Assembly (NCBI GenBank): GCA_004369085.1
Contig: ML210148.1
Span: 62,001 to 126,000 of the forward strand
Length of the DNA: 64,000 bases
Direction of reading: 5' to 3'
Source: Coprinopsis marcescibilis
Lineage: Eukaryota > Basidiomycota > Agaricomycetes > Agaricales > Psathyrellaceae
This document shows positions 49,601 through 60,400 of this stretch, piece after piece (within the stretch, counting starts at the first letter, position 1; every line of letters starts with the position of its first letter). The notes beneath the pieces are model-generated. The model worked only from the letters and a program-made list of their open reading frames with translations. It had not been told where the DNA came from and did no database searches. The position numbers were made by a program, and so were the translations under genes.

Positions 49601-49779
49601 AGCCTGGGCTCTGGAGACAAAAGGTTTGAAGCGCGATTATTTCTGGTTCTTGGACCCAGAGGGACCTGGTGTGGACGGTTGAGCAGAGAACCAGAGCGAG
49701 ATATGACGCTGCTGCGCGCGGTGGCATAATCTGCCATTGTCCTGGTTACGGGTATTGGTAACTCTGTTGGAACTTCCAT
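46666..49779 (-). CDS. uncharacterised 971-aa protein with a central helical/coiled-coil region
   Basis: Exons (minus order): 48657-49779, 48177-48595, 47008-48097, 46666-46949 (971 aa). The N-terminal 370 residues are disordered: Ser-rich, then very rich in Glu/Pro/Gln, including a perfect 11-residue repeat. The conserved-looking core (about 372-575) is helical. It begins WTFDSKELQAIVSRAIRSS, continues RLLAIDILDNVLPAEIERLE and LLDHHWASSLAIALRKLNGS, and ends in a coiled coil (RERIEQLEAELEEAWAEAAK). The C-terminal 400 residues are again Ser/Pro-rich with RTPPPVPPKPE, a possible SH3-binding motif. I know similar cores only as hypothetical proteins in mushrooms and assign no function. Either ATG at 49779 or the in-frame one at 49737 could start it. 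Confidence 0.78.
48902..48967. repeat. perfect 33-bp tandem duplication inside the 971-aa protein gene
   Basis: The 33-bp unit at 48902-48934 is repeated without a mismatch at 48935-48967. On the coding (minus) strand it encodes VPEDGAQVPQD twice. The unit keeps the frame. Perfect identity suggests a recent duplication or active length polymorphism. Confidence 0.93.
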
Positions 49780-50456
49780 CGACCGCCTTCTCTGTGACCT
49801 TCACCGTCGACCAGCGCGAATCCAAAAAAGAAGAAGGACGACCTCGATGACAGTGGACAAAACTTGAACGGCGGCGTGTACACTAGTTTCTTACGTTATT
49901 TCGTGCTTACACTGAGATGGATGGCCGTCATCAATTTTCGGCGCCGGTCACCATGCTTCACAGTCACAGAGTTAACCACGGTGCTAGCGCCCTTCGAGCG
50001 CTCTTACGCTGACGGCGACCTCGAACTCGCCGGATGCGCTCAAACGTAACCTTTTCTCGACATCCTTGGTCAATACTCGGAGCTGGACAACTGTGCAATT
50101 AATGTCGCCACAGATACTATGTGCTGGGAACTTGACCGTGTCCCTCGCGCACGGGTGAACCCATGATCTCTCAAAGCGCTGCCAGAAGTCTTCTTCACTC
50201 CTGATGTGATGCAAGAAGAGGAGCGAACCAACCAGGCGGTGCCGCCTAGTATTACTGCCAATCGACTCCGATCCGACATTCGTGTCCTACACGCAAAGTC
50301 CCAGGTGCACTGTGACAGCTTGGGGAGCAGGGCGTCTCTATGTACCCACCTCGCTTTGGTGTCACCGGGATAAACTCGGTTTTTGTTGAAAATTGGTTAT
50401 AAAGGTTGAAACGTCAAAATGGGTGCCTTGTCAGCCCGCTCGCCTCCAATCCCAAG
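49780..50456. other. divergent promoter region
   Basis: About 680 bp between the 971-aa protein gene (minus) and the first MFS transporter (plus). No gene. It contains ACTCGGTTT near 50371 and a TATA box at 50398. Confidence 0.6.
50398..50403 (+). promoter_or_regulatory. TATA box of MFS transporter 1
   Basis: TATAAAGGT lies about 59 bp upstream of the ATG at 50457, preceded by ACTCGGTTT. The same two motifs in the same order precede the paralogue at 53427. Confidence 0.55.
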
Positions 50457-52842
50457 ATGGACGCTCACCGTGCCGTCGATACTATCGAGAAGGCCAGCGT
50501 GGAGTCCCCGACCTCCAAGGGGTTCAAAGAAAACGATGGATCTCCGTCGTATGAGATTGATCCGGAGGCAGAGCGAAAACTCGTACGAAAGCTGGACTGG
50601 ATTCTGTTGCCGTTGTTCACGTTAATTTGTGAGCCTGGCTGACCTCTGATGTATCGCATGTGCTAATGATTTGATTTGGGAGATGTCTGTAATTTCATTG
50701 ACAGGACAGCCATAGGTAACAAGTGGCCGAATCGTATCCTCGGAGCGTGGTGCTCATAATCTTGCCTCGCGCCAGGAAATGGACGAGTTGCAGGTATGAG
50801 GAAAGGATTGTGACTTCACTACGACACCTATCGAACGAATAGGTTTGGAAAAGGATCTCGGAATGCAAGGATATGATTTCAATATCGCCATGACCGTCTT
50901 CTACACCTTTGTGAGCACTCTCAGCAAAGTCCGCCTCCAAGATTTGGTCAAGTTAGACGCGTCTTGCAGTATATTGCCGCGGATATCCCTTCCAATCTCA
51001 TCCTCAAGCGGTATGGGTCCATCTGGCTTGCGATTTTAATCATAGGATTTGGTTTGGTCGCGCTTGCATCTGCCTTCGTGACGTCTTTCACCGGCCTCCT
51101 CGTCACAAGAGTATTCCTCGGAATCACAGAGGGCGGAACGCTTGTAAGACATTAATTAACGACGATCCTTACGCTTGAACTGATTTGATTATCAAAAACA
51201 GCCAGGACTGGTCTATATCCTCGCGAGAGTGAGGAAAGCAGCCGAGTTCCTCCGCTTTTGATATTAACTCCTCGGTAGTACTACAAGCGCAAGGAACTCG
51301 TGTTGAGGATAGGGATATTCTTTGGACTGTCTCCCAGTCTTTCAGGTGCCTGTGAGTGTGATCACCATCCCATTTCAATCTTCGACCTCATTCTCTTTCC
51401 TTCAGTCGGTGGTCTCTTGGCATCAGGTCTCCTACGCGTAAATGATATCGGAACGATCACCAGATGGCGAAAGGTCACTCTACCTAGCGTCCTACTGTCC
51501 TTTTTAATGCTGATTGTGCCTTGGTTCTTGCCCTCGATGTAGATTTTCTTCGTGGAAGGTAATTTCCAAAACGCCTAGGCTTATCACCGAGAACATCTCG
51601 CTCAACAGAATGAAAGGCGTAGTAACAACCGTCGTTGGCATCGTCCTCTTATTTACGATGCCTGGAGACCCAAGCACCACGCGAATGCTGACGGAGGAAG
51701 AACGCAAGTTGGCGATCGCAAGGCTAGATGCTGACCAGGCTGTCAAGAACCAGGGACGTAAGGAGAAGACGACGTGGAGACTTGTTGGCCGATCCTTCAA
51801 TTTCACGGTGAGCATGAGCACACCTCCTTGGTAAAGCTCCTGAGCTGAATATTGCATCATTATAGACTGTGGCTTGCACTGTCTGCTTTCTGATGCTGAA
51901 CCTCTCGTTTCAAGGTCTGAGCATATTTCTTCCTACAATCATCAATTCCCGTAAGACGTTCCAAGTCCACCGTTTCAGCTCTTGACTCACTTTGACCGGA
52001 TACCCCTTAGTCGGAAAATACAGTACGTTTCACTACCGACATTTCCCTCGAAGTTCTTGTTGATTTGGCTCGTCAGGCACTGTGCAGGTCCAGCTACGAA
52101 CTGTCCCTCCATACCTCGTCAGTGCCGTTTGGTCTGTAGTCAACGCATATGCCAGCTTCCGGTACCAAAATCGATTCTTGGCTATCATATCGTCTGTCCT
52201 CCTAATGGTGATTGGATATGCAATCTCCGTTGCAACAACCGACCCACATGCGAGGTGAGTTATTTGGCAGCATCTGTCTCAACCCCTCTTGCAATGTTTC
52301 GCGGGATTGTGCTGATTGCAGTGACGCCGATGATAGATACGCAGCCTGTTTCCTGATGGTAGCAGGTGGAGGACCGAGTGGACCGATGGTATGGATCTCA
52401 TCTCGTTTTTATTCTCGTGTGTTGACTGACTTCTGGGTTTCATCTTAGTTCTTGACGTGGGGAACAGAGAATGCTGCCCCGGACACTATGCGAGCCGTTG
52501 CAAGTGCCGCAATCCCTGGAATAGGAGCGATAGGGGCACTTATATCGTGCGTGATTTCCTCCAGGCTCCGCCTCTTACGTTGTTACTGACGGTACCGCGT
52601 TAAATGACCACAGAGTATGGACATACGTTCCAGCTGACGCACCAAACTACTATCGCGGAAATTCCGCCAACTTGGCCACCTCCTCAACGATTTGTATCCT
52701 GTCACTTGGGCTGGCGTTTTATCTTCATCGGGAGAATCAGAAACGCGCGAGAGGGGAGAGGGATTATCGGTTGGAAAACAAGACTCCGGAAGAGCTGGAG
52801 CAACTTGGATGCAGGCACCCACAATTCAAGTATCAGATTTGA
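50457..52842 (+). CDS. MFS transporter 1 (allantoate/nicotinate permease, DAL5/TNA1-like), tandem copy
   Basis: Plasma-membrane anion/cofactor permease by family; substrate unknown. Exons: 50457-50628, 50683-50715, 50776-50793, 50843-50910, 50970-51143, 51202-51228, 51279-51351, 51406-51473, 51543-51558, 51617-51807, 51866-51950, 52011-52022, 52077-52254, 52337-52388, 52449-52546, 52614-52842 (497 aa, 16 exons). It begins with a cytosolic YEIDPEAERKLVRKLDW, then CNFIDRTAIGN and GLEKDLGMQGYDFNIAMTVF, the N-terminal signature of the anion:cation symporter (ACS) family. IPSNLILKRYG, FLGITEGGTLPGLVYIL and the linker ERKLAIARLDADQAVKNQG follow. About 12 membrane spans. Five exons are 12-33 nt microexons. 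It is closely related to the next gene, with matching intron positions, but has one extra intron (52255-52336) splitting HA|RYAACFL. Confidence 0.92.
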
Positions 52843-53426
52843 ACTGCAAATATGGACCTAATTCACTGTAATAACATGCCCTCCATGTTCTGTCACCTAT
52901 ATCCGCAATCTCATTGGCTGAAGCATTGTCTTGGCAACTGATCTATTTCAGAAGTGGCAGAGGGTCGCGTCGCTGGCTCTTGATCTCTCTTGAGTATGCA
53001 TTTGTACTGTACCAGCCTTATCACCTTCCTTGGTCTTCTTTTCAGCGTACCCAATAGGTTGCTGGGAACGCGGCCGTGGACCTCGCACTATGGGGCCTCA
53101 TGATCACCAAAATTAGACCGAACCACACACCCTTACCGTCATCCCGAATCTTCTTTCTACGACAGGCATCCCGGACCGTTTTCCATCGCGGTCGCAGAAG
53201 CAAGTCATGACATTCATTCCACCTTGAAAGAATGCAACTTTTTGCTCGGGCTATACTCGGTTTGCAGTTCGCTTGAGTGCCTTCGAGGTTGGAAATGGGA
53301 GTATAAAGGTACAACTGGACGAGTTGCCCTATTGTTGCACTCAAGGGTCGGGTTCTTCTGTGCCATTTGGTGTTCTTGTCATTTCCACCAGCCGAATATC
53401 AGATATATCATCTAACCTCGGGCAGC
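52843..53426. other. intergenic between the MFS paralogues
   Basis: About 580 bp. No gene. It carries the 3' UTR of copy 1 and the promoter of copy 2 (ACTCGGTTT near 53256, TATAAAGGT at 53302). Confidence 0.6.
53302..53307 (+). promoter_or_regulatory. TATA box of MFS transporter 2
   Basis: TATAAAGGT about 125 bp upstream of the ATG at 53427, with an upstream ACTCGGTTT as in the paralogue's promoter. Confidence 0.5.
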
Positions 53427-55763
53427 ATGGATCTTGACAAGAAGCCAACAAACCTAGCCTCCCTCGTGGAGAAGACCCAGGGGAGTGCGGAGTTCTCTTT
53501 ACCCTCTCCTTCTTCTGTCTCTGTTCAGAGTATGGAGGTCTACGAAATTGACCCCGAGGCTGAGCGCAAGCTCGTTCGAAAGCTAGATTGGTTGTTATTG
53601 CCTTCGTTTACCTTGATATGTGAGTTCTTACTAATATAAGTCTCCTGGAGCTGCTGGCTAACGGTATCGCCTTTGCGAACAGACGTATGCAACTTCATCG
53701 ATAGAACAGCTATAGGTGAGTCGTAACAAAAAGTGCTGCAGAAAGAGAACTTGAATTTTGACTGTGCTATTTCTAGGCAATGGTCGTGTTGCAGGTGGGC
53801 TCGATCCAGACTTCTGTCGTTGCAGACCTTGTTGATGACATACTTCCTTCAGGCTTGGAGAAAGACCTTGGAATGCAAGGTTATGACTTTAACATTGCCC
53901 TCACTGTCTTCTACATCTTCGTAAGCACGTATTTCTTCCCGGAGCCAAATAATTCCTAATCCCGACGCAAACCCGTGCTCAGTACATAGTCTCCGACATT
54001 CCCTCAAACCTCGTTCTCAAACGTTATGGGTCTACATGGCTTGCATTCCTCACGATTGCCTTCGGTGTCATCGCCCTAGGTTCTGCGTTCGTCACGTCCT
54101 TCAATGGTCTTCTCATCACGCGAGTTTTCCTTGGGCTGGCAGAGGGCGGAACGCTGGTAAGCTATTACTTCTGCGCCGCTCCGATCCCAACTTTAGCCGA
54201 TGTTGATCATCGCGAATTAGCCAGGGCTCGTTTACATTCTTGCGAGGGTAAGGCTGGGCACGTCAACCATGGTTCTAAGGCTTAATTCTTATTTTATTCT
54301 CGTTCGTCTAGTACTACCGAAGGAAGGAGCTCGTGATGCGCATAGGAATCTTCCATGGACTAGCCCCGAGTCTGGCGGGTGCATGTAAGGATATGCTCTG
54401 ATTCAGCGGATGGACCCCGTCTCATGTTGAATGTCAGCTGGTGGCCTATTGGCATCAGGCCTTCTTCGCTTGCCAGATATTGGCATCATCTCAAGATGGC
54501 GAAAGGTTAGCGGAACAGGATCGTCCAAACCTTCATTCGCTAACCGTGTTCTTTCATGTAGATATTCTTCGTTGAGGGTAATGCCATTTGCAAATACGCG
54601 TTTCTCGTTCAGATGCTCACCGTCTTTGCGAAGGCATCATAACGATAATCGTCGGAATCGTCCTGCTCTTCACCATGCCCGGAGAGCCAAGTGTAACCAA
54701 GATGCTGACTCCCGAAGAACGTAAACTCGCAGTGGCTCGTCTGGATGCTGATCAAGCGGTCAAGAACCAAGGACGTAAGGAGAAGACGACCTGGAAACTC
54801 GTTCTACGATCCTTTAATGTTACGGTGAGAAGAGCGTCTTCGTTTGTACCTAGATGCGTCGACTGAGTGGATCCGATTCGATTGCGTTTTGCTTCAGACC
54901 ACCATATGCACTATTTGCTTCGTCATCTTGAATCTTTCGTTCCAGGGTTTGAGCATCTTCCTCCCTACCATCATCAACACGCGTAAGTCCTTCCTGACGT
55001 CATACTCATAGGCCTCGCTGACGAATTACGACACAGTTGGTAAATTCAGTACGCTTTCAACCTGCTTCTCCTGGTAAGGGCCGTCTCTTACCTAGCCTAG
55101 GCACAATCGAGGTCCAGCTACGAACAGTACCCGTGTACACAGTTAGCGCATTTTGGGCTATCGCAAATGCCTACGCAAGCTTCCGGTACCAGAACAGATA
55201 TCTAGCCCTGATAGCGTCTGTAATGCTCATGGTAATTGGGTATGGCATGGCTGTTGCGACGACAAATCCGTACGCGCGATACGCTGCTTGTTTCCTAATG
55301 GTCGCGGGTGGCGCACCGAGTGGACCGATGGTAAGCTCTTCTGTAACTTTGACTGGACACTGGACCGACCTTCACTTCCTCCTTTAGTACATTACTTGGG
55401 GAACGGAAAATGCCGCTCCAGATACGATACGCGCCGTAGCGAGTGCAGCGATCCCTGGAATTGGGGCCATCGGCTCGGTCATCTCGTGTGTATACACTTT
55501 ACCTACCCGGAGTGCAAGTCTGACGAGTTGCCAGGGTATGGACATACCTTCCAGCCGATGCGCCAAACTATCTCAAAGGGAATTCGATCAACTTGGCTAC
55601 ATCGGTTACGGCCTGTGTACTCACAGGCGGCTTGGCTTTCTATCTTAATCGGGAGAATAAGAAGAGAGAACGCGGGGAGCGTGACTATAGATTGGATAAC
55701 AAGAAGCTGGAGGAGTTGGAAGAGCTGGGATGCAACCATCCTGAATTTAAATATCAATTGTGA
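53427..55763 (+). CDS. MFS transporter 2 (allantoate/nicotinate permease, DAL5/TNA1-like), tandem copy
   Basis: Exons: 53427-53619, 53683-53715, 53777-53794, 53853-53920, 53983-54156, 54221-54247, 54312-54384, 54438-54505, 54562-54577, 54634-54824, 54898-54982, 55037-55048, 55101-55330, 55388-55485, 55535-55763 (504 aa, 15 exons). Same architecture as copy 1: YEIDPEAERKLVRKLDW, NFIDRTAIGNGRVAGLEKDL, FLGLAEGGTLPGLVYIL, ERKLAVARLDADQAVKNQG and a C-tail ending HPEFKYQL. The microexons of 33, 18, 27, 16 and 12 nt match copy 1 exactly in length and phase. The exon 55101-55330 corresponds to two exons in copy 1. The copies differ mainly at the N-terminus (about the first 40 residues) and in spans. 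No stop or frameshift, so both appear functional. Confidence 0.93.
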
Positions 55764-56163
55764 AAGCAATTTATGAACTGTAGATTTTAATTTGTCTCTG
55801 TATCTTGTATTATAGCGCCAGTCTCGAATTTATAGTCCCGTGCGTTTGTCGAAAACGATGGTTCTGGAAATACTCGCTCTGGTCGGGATTCGATGTCAAC
55901 GCTGTAAGATTCAGTGATTCGGAGAGGTCGACTTTGGTCCTTGGAATAATATGTTTTCACGTCGAATTAGAATTCTCCGACATCTCAAGGACTATTACTA
56001 GTATGAGAGTGAGGAGTGAGCGTGTCTCAATCAAGTTCCGACTATTCCAATTTTCCAATCATTTGAGTGTTCTGTGCCTTGAACTGATTGCTGGTCCGAG
56101 TCTGCGAGTGCCTGCCGACACGGCGGGCGTCATCGTCATCTGGCTTGTTTTCACACCACAACG
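55764..56163. other. intergenic, no recognised gene
   Basis: About 400 bp between MFS transporter 2 and cardiolipin synthase, same strand. One long frame (55805-56221) has no domain and runs into the next gene out of frame. Confidence 0.55.
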
Positions 56164-57242
56164 ATGCTCGTCGCGTCCATCTATCGTACTTCCCGCCCCT
56201 TGTGTACTAGGCGCCAGCTAAACTCTCTATTCTCGACGACAAGATGTCTTAATCTCCATCGACGAGCGCCGGTTATTCGCCTTTCCAACAACTTTTCAAC
56301 GTCTACACGCCGCGGTCAGCAAAACTCGGATGGGGAGCCAACACCGAACTCGACCAAGCCGGCCCTCCGCGAGAACATATACACCATCCCGAATATTCTT
56401 ACAGCCTCACGCATAGTCGCGTGTCCTGTGCTGGGATGGGCGATACTTGACGGGAACTACGCAGTTGCAACAGGTTTGCTCGTATACGCTGGGTTTACCG
56501 ACCTTGTAAGTTCGCAAGTTCTTTCCAGACAAGGTCGGTTGAATGAGATCGACGACGAAAGCTAGATGGCTACCTTGCCCGACGGTATAACATGAGCTCA
56601 GTGCTTGGGACGGTCCTGGACCCAGCTGCGGACAAGATGCTCATGACAACCTTGGTTGTAACACTTACGATGCAAGACATGCTTCCACGTACGGTCTTCC
56701 AGTATGTCTTCTCAACTTGGACTAATTCTTATCGCTCCAGTGCCGCTGGCTGTGATTATTCTTGGACGAGATGTGTTACTGAGCTTGTCCGCCTTTTGGA
56801 TCCGGTACACAACACTACCTTCTCCAGTATGTCACACAAGTCCTCTTCATGGCGATCTATCTCACAATTGTTTTTAGAAAACATGGAGCCGCTACTGGGA
56901 CTTCGGACTTCCCTCTGCAGAGGTAAAACCAACCACAGTCAGCAAGGTACCATATCTTCTCCCAAACAAAATGTACAGCAGCCATTGAGTCTATTTCCAA
57001 GGTTAACACAGCCCTTCAACTCCTTTTAATGGGTACTACGACCATCAGCCCCATTCTTCCCATTAGCATTGGTCTAGGGCTGCAAGGCCTTCAGTACGTA
57101 TCAACCACAAACCTACACTGTATAGCTCTCATTTTCGTTAATTAGGTGGACCGTTGCGACAACGACGATCTGGAGCGGCTTCCAGTACCTCGTTGGTAGC
57201 GGAGGCTTCACAGTGGTGTCCAAAAAACCCCCAACACCATAG
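56164..57242 (+). CDS. CRD1: cardiolipin synthase (CDP-alcohol phosphatidyltransferase), mitochondrial
   Basis: Joins CDP-diacylglycerol and phosphatidylglycerol to make cardiolipin in the mitochondrial inner membrane. Exons: 56164-56505, 56562-56688, 56741-56826, 56878-56946, 57002-57093, 57146-57242 (270 aa). The first about 55 residues are rich in Arg, Ser and Thr without acidic residues (MLVASIYRTSRPLCTRRQLN), a mitochondrial presequence. NIYTIPNILTASRIVACPVL opens the membrane domain. The catalytic CDP-alcohol motif DG-x2-AR-x8-G-x3-D-x3-D is complete across the junction at 56505/56562: DGYLARRYN, then LGTVLDPAADK. The following VIILGRDVLL and RYWDFGLPSAEVKPTTVSKV match Crd1. The intron after 56946 is placed so that TVSK joins VNTALQL; an earlier AG would give a poorer fit. 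Confidence 0.94.
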
Positions 57243-57409
57243 AGAGCAAAGAAATCTAATTCAAATATTGTTGATATAATACACGGGTTGCTTCAAACTA
57301 TAATACAGTGAGTACAGATGACGTAGTAATCAATTAAACAGCAAGATAACATTGACAGCAGCTAAAGAAACAACCCAATTGGACGAGGGAGAGAAAAAGC
57401 CAGAGGGGA

Positions 57410-60400
57410 TCATGAAGACGATGATGGCAAGGCTCTTCTTCGACGCACATCCTCCAGTGCAGCCTGAATGCTTGCTCTCGCAGCGGTCTGTTGCTTCCAC
57501 TCATCCTTCCCTTTCCTGTTAAACAAATGTGAGATCAAATCAAAGGCAGTGATACCAACTACATACCTCGTCCTGTTCAAGAAAACTACGACGATAGCGA
57601 CACTTTTGAGTTTTCGACCATGCTTTGGTCGAGACGGTGCCGCAGGGAATCCAATTCTCGCAATAGATGCGACAATGTTTCTTTCGCTACACCAACCATT
57701 AGCCCATATTGGTTATCAAGGACAAGAACTGCCATACCTCTTCTCGAATTGTTTCAAGAGTACCAGGAGATAGTCCTTCTGGTACGTCAAATCACTTCTG
57801 AAAGACGACTCCCTCGTATACTTGGCCTTGAGGTACCGTATCTGCACCATCAACCCTTTGCATTCCTTGTTATGCTGGAGCTTCAAGGTCGAAACCTGAT
57901 GCTCATCTCTGCACAAAACGCATCAGACTCCAACATCACGGGCATTCAGAATAACAGCCACTTACGAAGTACACGCATGATCTTCAAACTCCTGCAAGGC
58001 CTTTGCAAGTTTCCTCTTCTGCGACTCGACCTGTTCATTCAACAGCTTAACCTGCGTTGATGACTGCTTCTTCGTTCGCTCCCCATTGATAGCCTCTTCC
58101 TTGAGCTTGGCCTCGAGACTCTCCTTCTCTGCCCTCAAGATCTTGAGATCGTGGCCAAAGGCCTCGGCATCCCGTCTGACACGGCGAAGGTCAGCTTCAA
58201 GGCTTGCGACCGTCCTAGCAACATCGCTCTTCTCCGACGCAATCCTCTCCTTCTCTTGCTTGGCCCTGTGCAGCTGTTCTGACCTGGACTCAAGAGCTTG
58301 TTTGAGCTCCTCGATCTCCAGCACTTGGAGATCAAGCTTGTGCTTGCGAACGTCGTGAGATGTGGAGTGTACAGCACGCTCTTCTCGAATACGACTGACA
58401 GTCTGCGAACACATCAGCTGTCATCATCAAGGTGGCAAGAAGAATGAAAAATGACCTCTGAAAGTGCCGAATAACGACGCTGGAGCTCTTTGTGGTCTGA
58501 ACTGAGTAGAGAACGTTCGTTTCGCAGTTGAGCGATTGTATCAAGGTTTTCGGCAACCTTCGTTTCCAACAATCGTGCCTTTTGTTCGGCGGTGCTGTTC
58601 TCTATACCCGAAATCAGCTCGATTCATAGGGGAATGACGAGAATAAACGTACGTCGAAGCTCTTTTTCAAGCTCTTGATTCTCTCGCTTGAGCTTTTGAA
58701 GTTGGTCTTTGACATCCTCCATATCCTAGACAGACTAGTCAAGTCTTGTTTCTCGATGGCCGGAAATGGAGACACGTACGGATTCCGTTCGCTGCATATC
58801 GTTTAGAACATGCTTCTTCTCCTTCTCGGCCTTGTCATGCTCAGCAGACAAAGCTCTCAACTTTGAACGCTCATTGGCAAGAGCGTCTTCCAGGTGCGAA
58901 ATAGTTTGCTTGGCTCTGTCAAGCTCCTGTTTTCAAGACTCAGAGCACGAATTGGTCAAGGCAAAAGTCCAACAAACCGTTTCAATGCCATTTCTGGCTT
59001 TGTCGCCCGCCTTCCTGCCATCAGCAACCTTCCTCACCTCCGCCTTTGCGTTTCTAATCTGGCCTCCGAGGCGCTTGTTGTCAGCCTGCAGTTCTTCCAT
59101 CTCCTCTCTGAGGTGCTCGAGGCTCGCATTGGCTGCTTGCAACTGGGCCTTCAGGGCTTCTGTCGTCCTTGTTGGGGGCGTCGGCGGTTCTGACATCATG
59201 CTATCTGGCGATGCGTCCATCGAACTAGCAATCGTCATTCAACCATCTGCAAACAAGCATGTACTGGAAAACCCACCTTTCATCAGCGATGACACGAGAC
59301 ATGTCGACCTTGACATTGCACTTTTTGCACCGTGTCCTCGACAACCGGCGCACAAAGCGATCTTCCTTTCTTGAGAGTCTCGCAACTTCGTCTTCAAGGC
59401 GCGAGATCCTGGCTCTCGCGTCCTCCAGCTTCTTTGTCAGACCAACAACACCCATTCCTGCATCTTCCAGTTTGTCAAGCTTATCGTCTATGCTTTCATT
59501 GGCAACCTCTAGTTCCTGTTGCAGGCGATGTATTTCTGCAATCAGCGGAGAAACCGAGGGGTCGTTCATGGTGCTGTTCAGCCATGACATCTTAAAAGTA
59601 AACGTTAGCATCGGTGCACGAGCAGAAAGAAACATTCTTGTAACGTACATCCCGCAGTGGCGCTCCCGGGGTACGAGGGGCTTTCATCGACAGATTGAGG
59701 ACGTGGCGGTGAATAGGGGAAATCATGGTCGAGTTGTTGACCTTGTGTGGGGTCTGGAACTCGTTCAAAGTCATCCGAAGAGCCTTATTGCGCTCAAGCA
59801 GTTCCTCCTTCTCGCGTTCCAGCATCTCCAATTTGGTGTCCCTCGCCATATCCATTGCCTTACGAGCAGGAGATTGGGAAAGAAGCGTGGATAACCGAGC
59901 AATTTCTTTATGTGCGTCATCCAGCTCTTTCTCCAATGCCTCCAAATCCTCCTCGGTAGGTCCAGAATCCAATTTGACCGAGGGCTCCCGGGCGTTATCT
60001 GCCAGCTGCCTGAACTTGTCCCTCTCACGTTCCAAAGAGGAGATCTTGGACTGGAGCTCGTTGATATGCTCGTCATCCTCAGAGTTCTTCTTCTCCGTCT
60101 CGTCGATCGCGTCTTCAAGTTGTCGGTTCAAATCCCGGAGCCGCTCAAGGTCGGCTTCAAGATCCTTGATCATTTTGAAAGAATCCTCCTTTGCAGCGTT
60201 CATCGCTTCGATTGTCGAGTGGGCCTGCGATAAATCGCTCTCCAGCTTCTCAATCTGCTCCATGGCAATCCCAGCGCCCTCCTCGAGTTCTGTGACATAC
60301 TCCTTTGTTGAATCCACCTCGTTCTCCAAGTCGTGGACGGCCGCCTCAAGAGTCTTGGCCTTTTCGCGTTCTTGCTTGAGAATCCCAGCTTCTGCAGCAA

